Shown in pieces: positions 1-7,953 of a stretch of DNA of 24,653 nt. How positions within the stretch are numbered: the first letter of the stretch is position 1; each line of letters opens with the position of its first letter. The position numbers and the translations under genes were made by a program. The notes beneath the pieces were generated by a model. The model saw nothing but the letters and a program-made list of their open reading frames with translations. It made no database searches and had not been told where the DNA came from. The stretch comes from an uncultured Eubacterium sp. (lineage in GTDB: Bacteria; Bacillota; Clostridia; Lachnospirales; Lachnospiraceae), in assembly GCA_900545725.1 (NCBI GenBank), contig URAI01000026.1, positions 1 to 24,653 of the forward strand. The letters run 5' to 3'.

Positions 1-2111
1 AACTGTGTTCCGATATATCCACAGGTTCTTCTTGCAACATTCATCTTATCCTGATCCCTGTTGCCACAATTAGGACATTCCCATATAAGCTTGCCATCAT
101 CATCAGTAATTATCTGAATCTGCCCTGTATATCCACATTCCTGACAGTAATCACTCTTAGTATTAAGCTCTGCATACATGATATTTTCATAGATATACTG
201 CATTACAGATAATACAGCAGGAATATTATTAATCATATCCGGTACTTCAACATAGCTTATCGCACCACCAGGAGAAAGCTCCTGAAACTGTGATTCAAAC
301 TTAAGCTTATCAAATGCACTAATCTTTTCTGTGACATTAACATGATAACTGTTAGTAATATAATTCTTATCTGTGACTCCCGGTATCTTACCAAATCTTT
401 TCTGCAAGCACTTAGCGAACTTATATGTTGTTGATTCAAGCGGTGTTCCATAAAGACTGAAATCTATATTAGTCTCTTCTGCCCATTTCTTACACATATC
501 ATTAAGATAATGCATAACCTTAAGCGCAAATTCTGTTCCTTTAGAATCTGTATGTGATACTCCTGTCATATATCTTGTACATTCACAAAGTCCTGCATAA
601 CCAAGTGAAATAGTAGAATATCCTCCATATAACAGCTTATCAATTGTCTCACCCTTCTTAAGTCTTGCAAGCGCTCCATTCTGCCAGAGAATAGGTGCAA
701 CATCTGATGGAGTTCCCTTGAGTCTGTAATGTCTGCACATAAGTGCTCTCTTACATAACTCAAGTCTGTCTTCTAATATCTTCCAGAACTTATCCATATC
801 CTTGCCTGATGAACATGCTGCATCCACAAGATTAACTGTAACAACACCCTGATTAAATCTGCCATAAAACTTAGGTTTATCATTCTCATCCTTATATACC
901 GTAAGGAAAGAACGACATCCCATACAAGGATAACAGTTGCCATCCTTTAACTTCTTCATAATCTTTTCTGATATATAATCAGGAACCATTCTCTTAGCTG
1001 TACATTCTGCTGCAAGCTTAGTAAGATGCCAGTACTTAGAACCCTCCGTAATATTATCTTCTTCAAGTACATATATAAGCTTAGGAAATGCCGGTGTTAT
1101 CCATACACCCTTTTCATTCTTAACGCCCTGTATTCTCTGACGTAATACTTCCTCAGTAACAAGTGCAAGGTCATCTCTTGTCTGGCCTTCAGGAACCTCG
1201 TCAAGATACATAAATACAGTGACAAAAGGAGCCTGTCCATTAGTAGTCATAAGAGTAATTACCTGATACTGTATCATCTGCACACCATTTTTAATCTCTT
1301 CACGTACCCTTAATTCGGCAACTTCCTTTACCTTTTCCTCAGTATATTCTATACCTGTCTTATCAAACTCTTCTCTTACTTTTCTTGTAAACTTCTCCCT
1401 GCTTATCTGTACAAATGGAGCCAGATGTGCAAGTGATATACTCTGTCCGCCATACTGTGAACTCGCTATCTGTGCAATCGCCTGTGTTGCAATATTACAT
1501 GCTGTAGAGAAACTGTGTGGCTTTTCAAGCATTGTCTCACTTATTACCGTACCATTCTGTAACATATCCTCAAGATTAACAAGACAGCAGTTATGCATAT
1601 GCTGTGCAAAATAGTCTGCATCATGGAAATGTATAAGTCCCTGTTCATGTGCATCAACTATATCCTGTGGCAGAAGAAATCTTCTTGTAATATCCTTACT
1701 TACCTCACCTGCCATATAATCTCTTTGTACACTGTTGACTGTAGGATTCTTGTTGGAATTTTCCTGTTTTACCTCTTCATTATTACACTCTAAAAGACTT
1801 AAAATCTGTTCGTCTGTAGAATTAGACTTACGGACAAGTGCCCTTTTATACCTATATGTAATATACTTTCTTGCAACAGAAAATGCTCTCATATTCATAA
1901 TCTGATTTTCTACAAGATCCTGTATCTCTTCAACGCTAAGTGATCTGTTCATTTCCTGACATATATCTTCAACATTCTTAGATATCTTTGAAATCTGTTC
2001 TTCTGACAATCTTTCGTTATGAACAACCTCTTTATTAGCTTTAGCAACCGCTGCCATAATCTTTGCTATATCAAAGGTAACTTCTGACCCACTTCTTTTA
2101 ATTATCTTCAT
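1..2111 (-). CDS. nrdD: Anaerobic (class III) ribonucleoside-triphosphate reductase, 3' end cut by window
   Basis: Reduces ribonucleoside triphosphates to deoxyribonucleotides in the cytoplasm of anaerobic cells, using a glycyl radical installed by NrdG. I read 703 codons from the ATG at 2111 to the window edge. The N-terminus (MKIIKRSGSEVTFDIAKI) is an ATP-cone, the usual allosteric domain. The finger-loop cysteine is in NCYPCMGCRSF. Near the end a Zn site (CQECGY and CPNCGN) is followed by the glycyl-radical motif RTCGYIG, with the radical glycine at about residue 698. Only the last few tens of residues should be missing. The start is backed by AGGAGA 8 nt upstream and a promoter with NrdR-like boxes. 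nrdG would be expected beyond position 1 but is not visible. Confidence 0.96.
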   Translation of the reverse strand, partial: MKIIKRSGSEVTFDIAKIMAAVAKANKEVVHNERLSEEQISKISKNVEDICQEMNRSLSVEEIQDLVENQIMNMRAFSVARKYITYRYKRALVRKSNSTDEQILSLLECNNEEVKQENSNKNPTVNSVQRDYMAGEVSKDITRRFLLPQDIVDAHEQGLIHFHDADYFAQHMHNCCLVNLEDMLQNGTVISETMLEKPHSFSTACNIATQAIAQIASSQYGGQSISLAHLAPFVQISREKFTRKVREEFDKTGIEYTEEKVKEVAELRVREEIKNGVQMIQYQVITLMTTNGQAPFVTVFMYLDEVPEGQTRDDLALVTEEVLRQRIQGVKNEKGVWITPAFPKLIYVLEEDNITEGSKYWHLTKLAAECTAKRMVPDYISEKIMKKLKDGNCYPCMGCRSFLTVYKDENDKPKFYGRFNQGVVTVNLVDAACSSGKDMDKFWKILEDRLELCKRALMCRHYRLKGTPSDVAPILWQNGALARLKKGETIDKLLYGGYSTISLGYAGLCECTRYMTGVSHTDSKGTEFALKVMHYLNDMCKKWAEETNIDFSLYGTPLESTTYKFAKCLQKRFGKIPGVTDKNYITNSYHVNVTEKISAFDKLKFESQFQELSPGGAISYVEVPDMINNIPAVLSVMQYIYENIMYAELNTKSDYCQECGYTGQIQIITDDDGKLIWECPNCGNRDQDKMNVARRTCGYIGTQ

Positions 2112-2167
2112 TAAAACATCTCCTAATACACACCTTAAATTTCGTAAACTTTTTATAAGCAAGATAA

Positions 2168-2196
2168 ATTGTACAACATATAGTATTTTAAGTCAA
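2168..2196 (-). promoter_or_regulatory. Sigma-A promoter of nrdD
   Basis: On the minus strand, -35 TTGACT (2191-2196) and -10 TACAAT (2168-2173) are separated by exactly 17 nt. This predicts a leader of about 50 nt ahead of the nrdD ATG. The downstream NrdR-like box overlaps the spacer and the -10. Confidence 0.75.
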
Positions 2197-2219
2197 TACT
2201 GATACACTACATATAGTTA
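2171..2219. promoter_or_regulatory. Pair of NrdR-box-like operators upstream of nrdD
   Basis: Two near-palindromes share the core CATATAGT: 2171-2186 (GTACAACATATAGTAT) and 2204-2219 (ACACTACATATAGTTA). Against the known NrdR consensus ACACTATATATAGTGT they match at about 11 and 13 of 16 positions. Their starts are 33 bp apart, close to three helical turns, as is usual for NrdR pairs. One overlaps the promoter spacer and -10; the other lies just upstream of the -35. Position, pairing and target gene all fit repression by NrdR, which is not encoded in this window. Confidence 0.75.
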
Positions 2220-2362
2220 TAAAATAGTATTATTATCTTTACATGAAATACCTCTGTAGCTTTCTTATCTGCCCTGTAAAAGACTTTTTTATTACAGTAA
2301 TATTAATCTATACGTCGTATAGAAAAGACATTTTACAATTAATTCTGCCTTATACACAACGA

Positions 2363-2398
2363 GAAAGTAATGGTCTTAAACAAAGAACCATTACTTTC
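2363..2398. terminator. 12-bp inverted repeat between GGDEF gene and nrdD
   Basis: GAAAGTAATGGT (2363-2374) pairs perfectly with ACCATTACTTTC (2387-2398); the loop can add three more pairs with a bulge. It lies 54 nt beyond the stop of the GGDEF gene and so may end that transcript. Neither strand has a U-run after the stem, so a standard intrinsic terminator is not certain. The rest of 2112-2451 holds only the nrdD promoter region and AT-rich sequence. Confidence 0.4.
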
Positions 2399-2451
2399 CC
2401 AAATAAAAATATATTAATATTAATAACCGTATACAAAACAGTGAACAATAC

Positions 2452-4326
2452 TCAGATATTATCAAAATCAGATATCTCTATAGTATCATTACCTCTCATC
2501 TTTAGACACATCTCAATAAATGAAGCAAAAATCACAGAACAGTTAATCTCATATTCTGCCCACTGTGACGATTCCCCCAGTTTATCAAAGGTAATTACAG
2601 CTTTGATATCATCAACAGTACCAATAATGCATTGTAATGTTGAAAATACACTTCTGCTCCTCATTATCCTGCAAAACTCCGGTGCTGAATTATAATAAGT
2701 CGCCACAAAACCTATCTGAATATACTTCTGCCCCTTAAGCATCTTTTTAAACTCAGGACTTTTAGCATACATCGCATCGTTAGAATTTTCAAGTATTTTT
2801 CCATATGTATACACTTTTTTTAAGTCTTTACCGCCAAAGATATTGATACTGTCAAGTTTATATGTATCATGCATATGCTTAAAACATTCTGCTACAGCCT
2901 CTCTTGGCGAACTGCACATCTTCTGCATTACCTCCGCCATAAATTCAATCTCTTTAATCTGACGTCCGCCGGTCTGCTTATTCGATATATTCTTACAAAG
3001 CGACTCTTCATATGATTCTCTGTGAAGTTCATCCCTGAAAAATACATATCTGTCTCTACCTTTCTCCTTAGCCAGATATAAACAATAATCAGCCTTTTTA
3101 AACAAATCCTCATAATCTGTTCCATTGTTAGGATATATAGATGCACCAATTGATGTAGTTATATGTGTCTTTTCAAAATCATTTGCAAATTCCCACTTAA
3201 TCTGTGTCCTTATTGAGCGCAGGCGTCCACGTAATATCGTATCATCATTAATCCCATTAAAGACTATCATAAACTCATCTCCGCCAATACGTCCGACAAC
3301 ACCATCATCACCTACAAGGCTTCTTAATCTGTTACCAACCCTGTGAAGTATCTTATCTCCAAAAAGATGTCCAAATGTATCATTGACTTCTTTAAAATGG
3401 TCTATATCAAGAATCACAATTGTAACCCTGTTCTTTTTTTCTTGCTTTACGAGGTTCTTGGCATACTCTGTAATTGTTTTCTTGTTATATACACCTGTAA
3501 GTGAATCGCAATGAAGCTCTTCAATAAGCTCTTTGCTTATCTTTTGCGTACTGTCCTCAGCTAACATTCTTCCTACAATTATATGTTTATTATCATTGCT
3601 TACCTGTCTTCCTTCAAATCTTAACTTTTCATATATCTCATTCTTAGTTCTTATATTGGAATTAACAGTTGCTGAAAACTCTGCTTTATAGCTCTTAATA
3701 TCATTAATTAACTCATTAAATATTATAATGTCATCATCTGTTACCATCTTATTGTCAATGATATAATGCCTCCACTCATCTATATCCATATTATAGACTG
3801 TAACCTTTTGCAGTGTCTCATATCTGTACATGCAGAATATATTAGTATTCTTATCATATGCAAATGTATACTCTTCATTAATTGCAAATACAGTTCTAAG
3901 ATTAGCTGCATCTGCCTTAAGAAGCTTATTACTCTCCTCTAATGCTTCAACATCTATAAGCTCAATATTAAACCAGTACTCCCCATTCTCAATATTCTTA
4001 TAATTGTCAGTTGATGCAGCATCACTATATATCTTTAACAGATTAAATCTGTATGTTCCATCTTTAAAACGGAATCTGAATATTTTACTTATCGGATCTC
4101 CTTTAAAAGAATTACAGAATTGCTTTAATTCATCTAATTCATCACTATATACATAGTCTGTTATCTTTATAAAACGTATATATTCAAAATAATCACTAAA
4201 TGCCCTGTTGGTAACAAATGCTAAATATTCTTTATCAACAGCCGCAATTCTTTTATCGAGCTTATTTTGTAAAATATACTCCTCCAGCTTCAAGCTTTCC
4301 TTATCATCCGCTATATTATCCGCCAT
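2452..4326 (-). CDS. GGDEF-domain protein (probable diguanylate cyclase) with PAS-like N-terminus and GAF-like C-terminus
   Basis: Probable cytoplasmic diguanylate cyclase making c-di-GMP from two GTP; no membrane segments are seen. Residues about 30-260 look like two PAS-like sensor modules (inference). The GGDEF domain spans about 273-435: LDIDHFKEVNDTFGH carries the metal aspartate, and the intact active-site signature RIGGDEF has GGDEF at about 348-352. The RxxD inhibitory site five residues ahead is absent (VGDDG instead), so classic product inhibition is not expected. The last roughly 170 residues resemble a GAF domain. I chose the ATG at 4326 because GGGGG sits 8 nt upstream; an in-frame ATG at 4341 has no good ribosome site. 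Its own promoter lies upstream and the gene appears monocistronic. What it senses cannot be told. Confidence 0.88.
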   Translation of the reverse strand: MADNIADDKESLKLEEYILQNKLDKRIAAVDKEYLAFVTNRAFSDYFEYIRFIKITDYVYSDELDELKQFCNSFKGDPISKIFRFRFKDGTYRFNLLKIYSDAASTDNYKNIENGEYWFNIELIDVEALEESNKLLKADAANLRTVFAINEEYTFAYDKNTNIFCMYRYETLQKVTVYNMDIDEWRHYIIDNKMVTDDDIIIFNELINDIKSYKAEFSATVNSNIRTKNEIYEKLRFEGRQVSNDNKHIIVGRMLAEDSTQKISKELIEELHCDSLTGVYNKKTITEYAKNLVKQEKKNRVTIVILDIDHFKEVNDTFGHLFGDKILHRVGNRLRSLVGDDGVVGRIGGDEFMIVFNGINDDTILRGRLRSIRTQIKWEFANDFEKTHITTSIGASIYPNNGTDYEDLFKKADYCLYLAKEKGRDRYVFFRDELHRESYEESLCKNISNKQTGGRQIKEIEFMAEVMQKMCSSPREAVAECFKHMHDTYKLDSINIFGGKDLKKVYTYGKILENSNDAMYAKSPEFKKMLKGQKYIQIGFVATYYNSAPEFCRIMRSRSVFSTLQCIIGTVDDIKAVITFDKLGESSQWAEYEINCSVIFASFIEMCLKMRGNDTIEISDFDNI

Positions 4327-4387
4327 ATAAAAAGCCCCCATTCATAACCATTTCTTACTTTTAATTATGCACAAAAATATATTCATA

Positions 4388-4416
4388 ATTATACTTTAAT
4401 GCGACATATTAAACAA
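4388..4416 (-). promoter_or_regulatory. Sigma-A promoter of the GGDEF gene
   Basis: Minus-strand -35 TTGTTT (4411-4416) and a perfect -10 TATAAT (4388-4393) with 17-nt spacing, about 60 nt upstream of the start codon. Confidence 0.65.
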
Positions 4417-4520
4417 GTTTTTTTATAATTTTATCATTAAAATTTTAACATATTGTATATTATGTACCATAACACTTTAGTACTAATTGCTTTATTGATA
4501 TTTTATTTCATATATTTTCA

Positions 4521-4529
4521 TGCTATAAT
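4521..4529 (+). promoter_or_regulatory. Extended -10 promoter for the 53-aa gene
   Basis: TGCTATAAT on plus is an extended -10 (TGn plus TATAAT) about 60 nt ahead of the ATG at 4591. The -35 region is weak, which is usual when TGn is present. Confidence 0.55.
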
Positions 4530-4590
4530 TACATCTCGTCAGGGGAAACAGTTATAATTTCTTACTAATTTTAGAAGGAGTCATTACATA

Positions 4591-4752
4591 ATGGAAAGAG
4601 TTAAATATGATAAGGTTGAAGTATATCATGGCAACAGCAAGAAAAAATATCCTGTTTATGAGGTATATCTTGATGATATGATTATTACAAAGGTATCATC
4701 TGAACCGGAAGCAAAAGAACTGGTCTCACGTTGGCAGAAGGTATATCATTAA
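4591..4752 (+). CDS. Small hypothetical protein, 53 aa
   Basis: A 53-codon gene not recognised as any named family. It starts MERVKYDKVEVYHGNSKKKY and ends SRWQKVYH. It has a strong ribosome site (AGAAGGAG ending 10 nt before the ATG) and an extended -10 promoter about 60 nt upstream. Its amino-acid pattern is sensible: charged and aromatic, alternating beta-like stretches (KVEVYH, YPVYEVYLDDMIITKV), then a helix (EPEAKELVSRWQKV). There is no membrane segment, cysteine or signal peptide. It stands alone on plus, divergent from the GGDEF gene and convergent with ktrA, with a 123-nt hairpin between it and ktrA. Function unknown. Confidence 0.75.
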   Translation: MERVKYDKVEVYHGNSKKKYPVYEVYLDDMIITKVSSEPEAKELVSRWQKVYH

Positions 4753-4876
4753 ATCACAACCAATACTAAATAAATCCAATTATCGTAAGTGTAAATTAAG
4801 CTTCACTGCCATACAGAATATATAATAACAATACCAATGCTGCCATTAATAATATTAATAACATCAATAATTAATT

Positions 4877-4999
4877 AAAACCTGATATTAATATATTCTT
4901 ATTGCCGGGTATGCCATTTATAAATAATCATATAATATCAGATATGATTATTTATAAATTATATACCAGATATGACATAATATATTAATATCAGGTTTT
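4877..4999. repeat. 123-nt long inverted repeat between convergent genes
   Basis: The outer arms (4877-4897 and 4979-4999, beginning AAAACCTGATATTAATAT) are perfectly complementary over 21 bp. The inner arms (4916-4933 and 4942-4959, ATTTATAAATAATCATAT) are perfect over 18 bp around an 8-nt loop. Between them is a partly paired stretch. The element ends in a run of T on plus (GGTTTTT) and of A at its other end, so it could be a bidirectional terminator for the 53-aa gene and ktrA. Its length is also that of a small non-autonomous mobile element. It fills most of the gene-free stretch 4753-5025. Confidence 0.8.
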
Positions 5000-5025
5000 T
5001 ACTGTTAATATTTTTAAATTACAGA

Positions 5026-5679
5026 TTATTTAATCTTCTTAAGCAGCTTATTTATATTATTTTTTTCACTTATAACTTTTATATGATCCTGTTCGTTGAA
5101 TGTATAGTCAGCAGAAGGCATTATTATAGTTTCTTCTCCTGATACGATACCAATAATATTAACATCATATTCTGCACGTACATTAACATCCCTTATTGAC
5201 TTTCCTATCCACTCAGGAAGTATAGGTATCTCGTATATAGAATATTCATCTGTAAGCTTGATATAATCAAACACATGGCTTGTACTGCACTTATTGGCAA
5301 GATTGCTCGCTATATCCCTTTCAGGATATACAACTTCATCAGCTCCGTTTTTTAATAAGAACTTAGCCTGTATATCACGGCTTGCAACACTTATTACATA
5401 CTTCGCACCAAGCTCTTTTACAAGGCTTGTAATCTCAAGACTGTTCTGGAAATTCTCACCTATACATACAATCACATGATCAAAATTCCCAAGTCCAAGG
5501 CTTTCCAGTACATCAGAATTAGTACAGTCACCTACCCTTGCACTTGTTACAAGAGAAAACATATCCCTTATCTGTTCCTCATCCTTGTCTATTATCATAA
5601 CTTCATTGTCAAGAGCTATAAGCCTGTTGACCAGATGATGTCCGAATTTTCCCATTCCAATTACTAAAATTGATTTCAT
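5026..5679 (-). CDS. ktrA: KtrA-type potassium uptake regulatory (RCK) protein
   Basis: Cytoplasmic nucleotide-binding ring subunit that gates the K+ channel-like KtrB. The N-terminal RCK_N Rossmann domain (about 1-130) shows GMGKFG at residues 8-13 after the first strand and an acidic IIDKDEEQI at the end of the second. The RCK_C domain covers about 135-215. At 217 aa it has the usual KtrA length and is about half of the two-domain TrkA of enteric bacteria. AGGTGG lies 7 nt before the ATG. It follows ktrB by 75 nt on the same strand, so the pair is read as one K+ uptake system. Confidence 0.93.
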   Translation of the reverse strand: MKSILVIGMGKFGHHLVNRLIALDNEVMIIDKDEEQIRDMFSLVTSARVGDCTNSDVLESLGLGNFDHVIVCIGENFQNSLEITSLVKELGAKYVISVASRDIQAKFLLKNGADEVVYPERDIASNLANKCSTSHVFDYIKLTDEYSIYEIPILPEWIGKSIRDVNVRAEYDVNIIGIVSGEETIIMPSADYTFNEQDHIKVISEKNNINKLLKKIK

Positions 5680-5754
5680 CTATGTCCACCTTTCGTATCA
5701 ATTATTCATATTTATATTATCTATATTTCTTATCGGCCATGTTAATTATTTATA

Positions 5755-7101
5755 CTATCCGACATTGATATGTTCAACCGGATACTGCACCGGTGCCCGT
5801 CTTTTATTACCGATAAATGACGTTGCAAATGTCGTACTTCCTATCCTTCCACAGTACATAAGAAATATTATAACAAATTTTGAAAATGTTGTCAGCTGCC
5901 TCGTTAAGCCTGTTGAAAGTCCGACAGTTCCTATTGCTGAGAATACCTCCAGTAAAAGGTCATCCATATTAAATGGCTGCACAGCAGTTATCGCAATTAA
6001 AGCTACAACAGCTATTCCCATATTAATTCCCATTACAACACTGGCTTTCTTGACATCTTCCTCGCTTATTCTTCTTCCCAGGATATTAACCCCTTGTATC
6101 CCATTAAGATTAGCTCCTATATAGCATATCATAACAACAATTGATGTCGTCTTAATACCACCTGCTGTCGAGCCGGGACTTCCACCTATAAACATAAGTA
6201 CATCTGTCAGCAGCTTGGAACTTTGCGTCATCGCACCTAAATCTATTGTATTAAATCCCGCCGTTCTCGTTGTAACGGAAGCAAATAATGATGCAAGTAC
6301 AGTTTCTACAGGATTCATGCCAGCCATCGTATTATTATGTTCAAATATTCCAAATAAAATGGCACTTCCAAATACAAGCACTATTGTTGAAATAATTACA
6401 ATCTTGGAATGAAGACTGTATTTTCTAAACTTCAATCTGTTATGCCATATATCATCCCAGACGATAAATCCAAGACCACCTATGATAATAAGCAGCATTA
6501 TTGTTATATTAATCACAATATCCCCACTGTATGCTGTAAGTGATGAATACTCTTCATACCTGCCCATCAGGTCAAAACCCGCATTACAAAAAGCTGATAT
6601 TGAATGAAATACAGCATTATATATTCCAACGGCAAATCCCATCTTTGGTATAAATCTTATCGCTAATACTACAGCTCCAATTCCTTCAAATATAGCAGTA
6701 CCTATTATTATCTTTCTTACAAGTTTTACAACTCCTGCAAGTTTAAGCGCACTTACACTCTCCTGTATCAGATTTCTCCTTGCAAGACCAATTCTTTGCT
6801 TGAAAAATATTGAAAATCCCACACCAAAGGTAATAAATCCCAGTCCGCCTATCTGTATAAGTGTAATTATTACAATTTGTCCAAAAACACTCCAGTACTG
6901 ATATGTATCAAATACGGCAAGTCCTGTAACACATGTTGCACTCGTTGCCGTAAATAATGCATCTACAGGATTAGTCCATTCACCACTTCTTCCTGATATT
7001 GGCAATGTCAGAAGAAATGTTCCTGCAATTATTATAATAAAAAAACCAATTGCTATCTTTCTTGCATGGGTAAACCATATCTCTTTTTTTAACTTTTTCA
7101 T
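5755..7101 (-). CDS. ktrB: KtrB-type potassium transporter membrane subunit
   Basis: Membrane K+ (Na+-coupled) uptake subunit of the Trk/Ktr/HKT superfamily, with four M1-P-M2 repeats. The four pore loops are visible, each with its filter glycine: TSATCVTG (53-60), FCNAGFD (171-177), TTRTAGFN (277-284) and GTVGLSTG (391-398). The gating loop GSPGSTAGG (307-315) in the third repeat and the late CGRIGSTTFA are also typical. At 448 aa the length fits KtrB. The start codon overlaps the stop of the upstream phosphatase gene (ATGA, 7098-7101), and the Shine-Dalgarno AGGAG lies inside that gene's last codons, suggesting translational coupling. ktrA follows. Confidence 0.95.
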   Translation of the reverse strand: MKKLKKEIWFTHARKIAIGFFIIIIAGTFLLTLPISGRSGEWTNPVDALFTATSATCVTGLAVFDTYQYWSVFGQIVIITLIQIGGLGFITFGVGFSIFFKQRIGLARRNLIQESVSALKLAGVVKLVRKIIIGTAIFEGIGAVVLAIRFIPKMGFAVGIYNAVFHSISAFCNAGFDLMGRYEEYSSLTAYSGDIVINITIMLLIIIGGLGFIVWDDIWHNRLKFRKYSLHSKIVIISTIVLVFGSAILFGIFEHNNTMAGMNPVETVLASLFASVTTRTAGFNTIDLGAMTQSSKLLTDVLMFIGGSPGSTAGGIKTTSIVVMICYIGANLNGIQGVNILGRRISEEDVKKASVVMGINMGIAVVALIAITAVQPFNMDDLLLEVFSAIGTVGLSTGLTRQLTTFSKFVIIFLMYCGRIGSTTFATSFIGNKRRAPVQYPVEHINVG

Positions 7102-7745
7102 AATTCTCCTAAAAATTCCATAAGCTGCATAGGACTATCTATTACAGCATCTGCTGACAGTCCTTCAAGCATATTTTTATCACGGAAGCCCCAGCTTACA
7201 AGCACACAATCTGTTCCTGCATTATCAGCAGTCATCTTATCCACTTCCGAATCACCGACATAAAGTGCCTCTCCTTTAGGAAGTGCTTTCATAGCCTCGT
7301 ATACCGTATCCGGTGCCGGTTTCTTTCTCGTTATCTCGCTCTGGCCTATTGCCGTATTAATATAATCTCCAAAGAAATGTTTTGCTAATTCTTTAACCGC
7401 TGCATCATTCTTATTAGATACTATTGCAAGTCCATAACCTGCTCTATCCAGTGATTCAAGCAGCTTAATAATTCCATCATAGGGTCTTGTCTTTATTATA
7501 CAATGCTTTGTATAATAAGCTTTGAACTCATTATACATCTCATCAAATTTGTCATTATCTTTTCCACCGGGAACAGCCCTTTCCATAAGCTTCATTATTC
7601 CGTTTCCAACAAAGGACTTTATATCCGGCTGGCTGTAAGGCTCATATCCATACATCTTAATAACATGATTAACTCCATCTGTTAAATCTTCCAGTGTATT
7701 AAGAAGCGTTCCATCAAGATCAAATATTATATTCGTATATTTCAT
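7098..7745 (-). CDS. HAD-superfamily phosphatase, phosphoglycolate phosphatase-like
   Basis: Cytoplasmic HAD hydrolase of the Gph/PGP type. All four motifs are present: FDLDGTLLNT with nucleophile D9 and D11, IVSNKN (motif II), the lysine of RKKPAPDTVYEA (motif III) and YVGDSEVDKMTA (motif IV). A cap domain lies between motifs I and II. I start it at the ATG at 7745 because GGAG lies 6 nt upstream and the protein then begins MKYTNIIFDLDGT as the family does. The ATG at 7757 is four codons earlier and only supplies the ribosome site. The exact substrate cannot be told; members also act on other small phosphates or pyrophosphate. It overlaps ktrB by 4 bp in the same operon. Confidence 0.9.
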   Translation of the reverse strand: MKYTNIIFDLDGTLLNTLEDLTDGVNHVIKMYGYEPYSQPDIKSFVGNGIMKLMERAVPGGKDNDKFDEMYNEFKAYYTKHCIIKTRPYDGIIKLLESLDRAGYGLAIVSNKNDAAVKELAKHFFGDYINTAIGQSEITRKKPAPDTVYEAMKALPKGEALYVGDSEVDKMTADNAGTDCVLVSWGFRDKNMLEGLSADAVIDSPMQLMEFLGEL

Positions 7746-7761
7746 ATTAATCTCCATTCCT

Positions 7762-7820
7762 TAGCAACTTTTGTTGCGAAGAGGCGAAGAATAATTTGCG
7801 CAGGCAATTTTTCTTCTGCC
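7762..7820. repeat. Leader repeat, copy A (two hairpins), upstream of HAD phosphatase
   Basis: Matches copy B at 10372-10430; from 7769 to 7820 it aligns without gaps at 41 of 52 positions. The first hairpin is GCAAC-TTTT-GTTGC. The second pairs GAAGAATAAT with ATTTTTCTTC with one mismatch. It ends just ahead of GGAATGGAG, the ribosome-site region of the HAD gene. The rest of the gap 7746-7953 is AT-rich. Confidence 0.7.
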
Positions 7821-7903
7821 ATCATACATTATTTTTTGCTAAAAATCAAATATCTGTTTTATATATCTTTAATCATTTTATAAATATCTGTAATAATTTT
7901 TCT

Positions 7904-7931
7904 TTTATAAACAGACATTTCCTATAATCAA
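7904..7931 (-). promoter_or_regulatory. Possible promoter for the HAD-ktrB-ktrA set
   Basis: Minus-strand -35 TTGATT (7926-7931) and -10 TATAAA (7904-7909), 16 nt apart, in the gap after corA. In so AT-rich a stretch this could be chance. Confidence 0.35.
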
Positions 7932-7953
7932 CTTATTAATAACATATTTTTCT

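Noticed and set aside
2243..2695. A 150-codon plus-strand frame
   Set aside because: It runs antisense through the 3' end of the GGDEF gene, has no ribosome site and an amino-acid make-up typical of a shadow frame.
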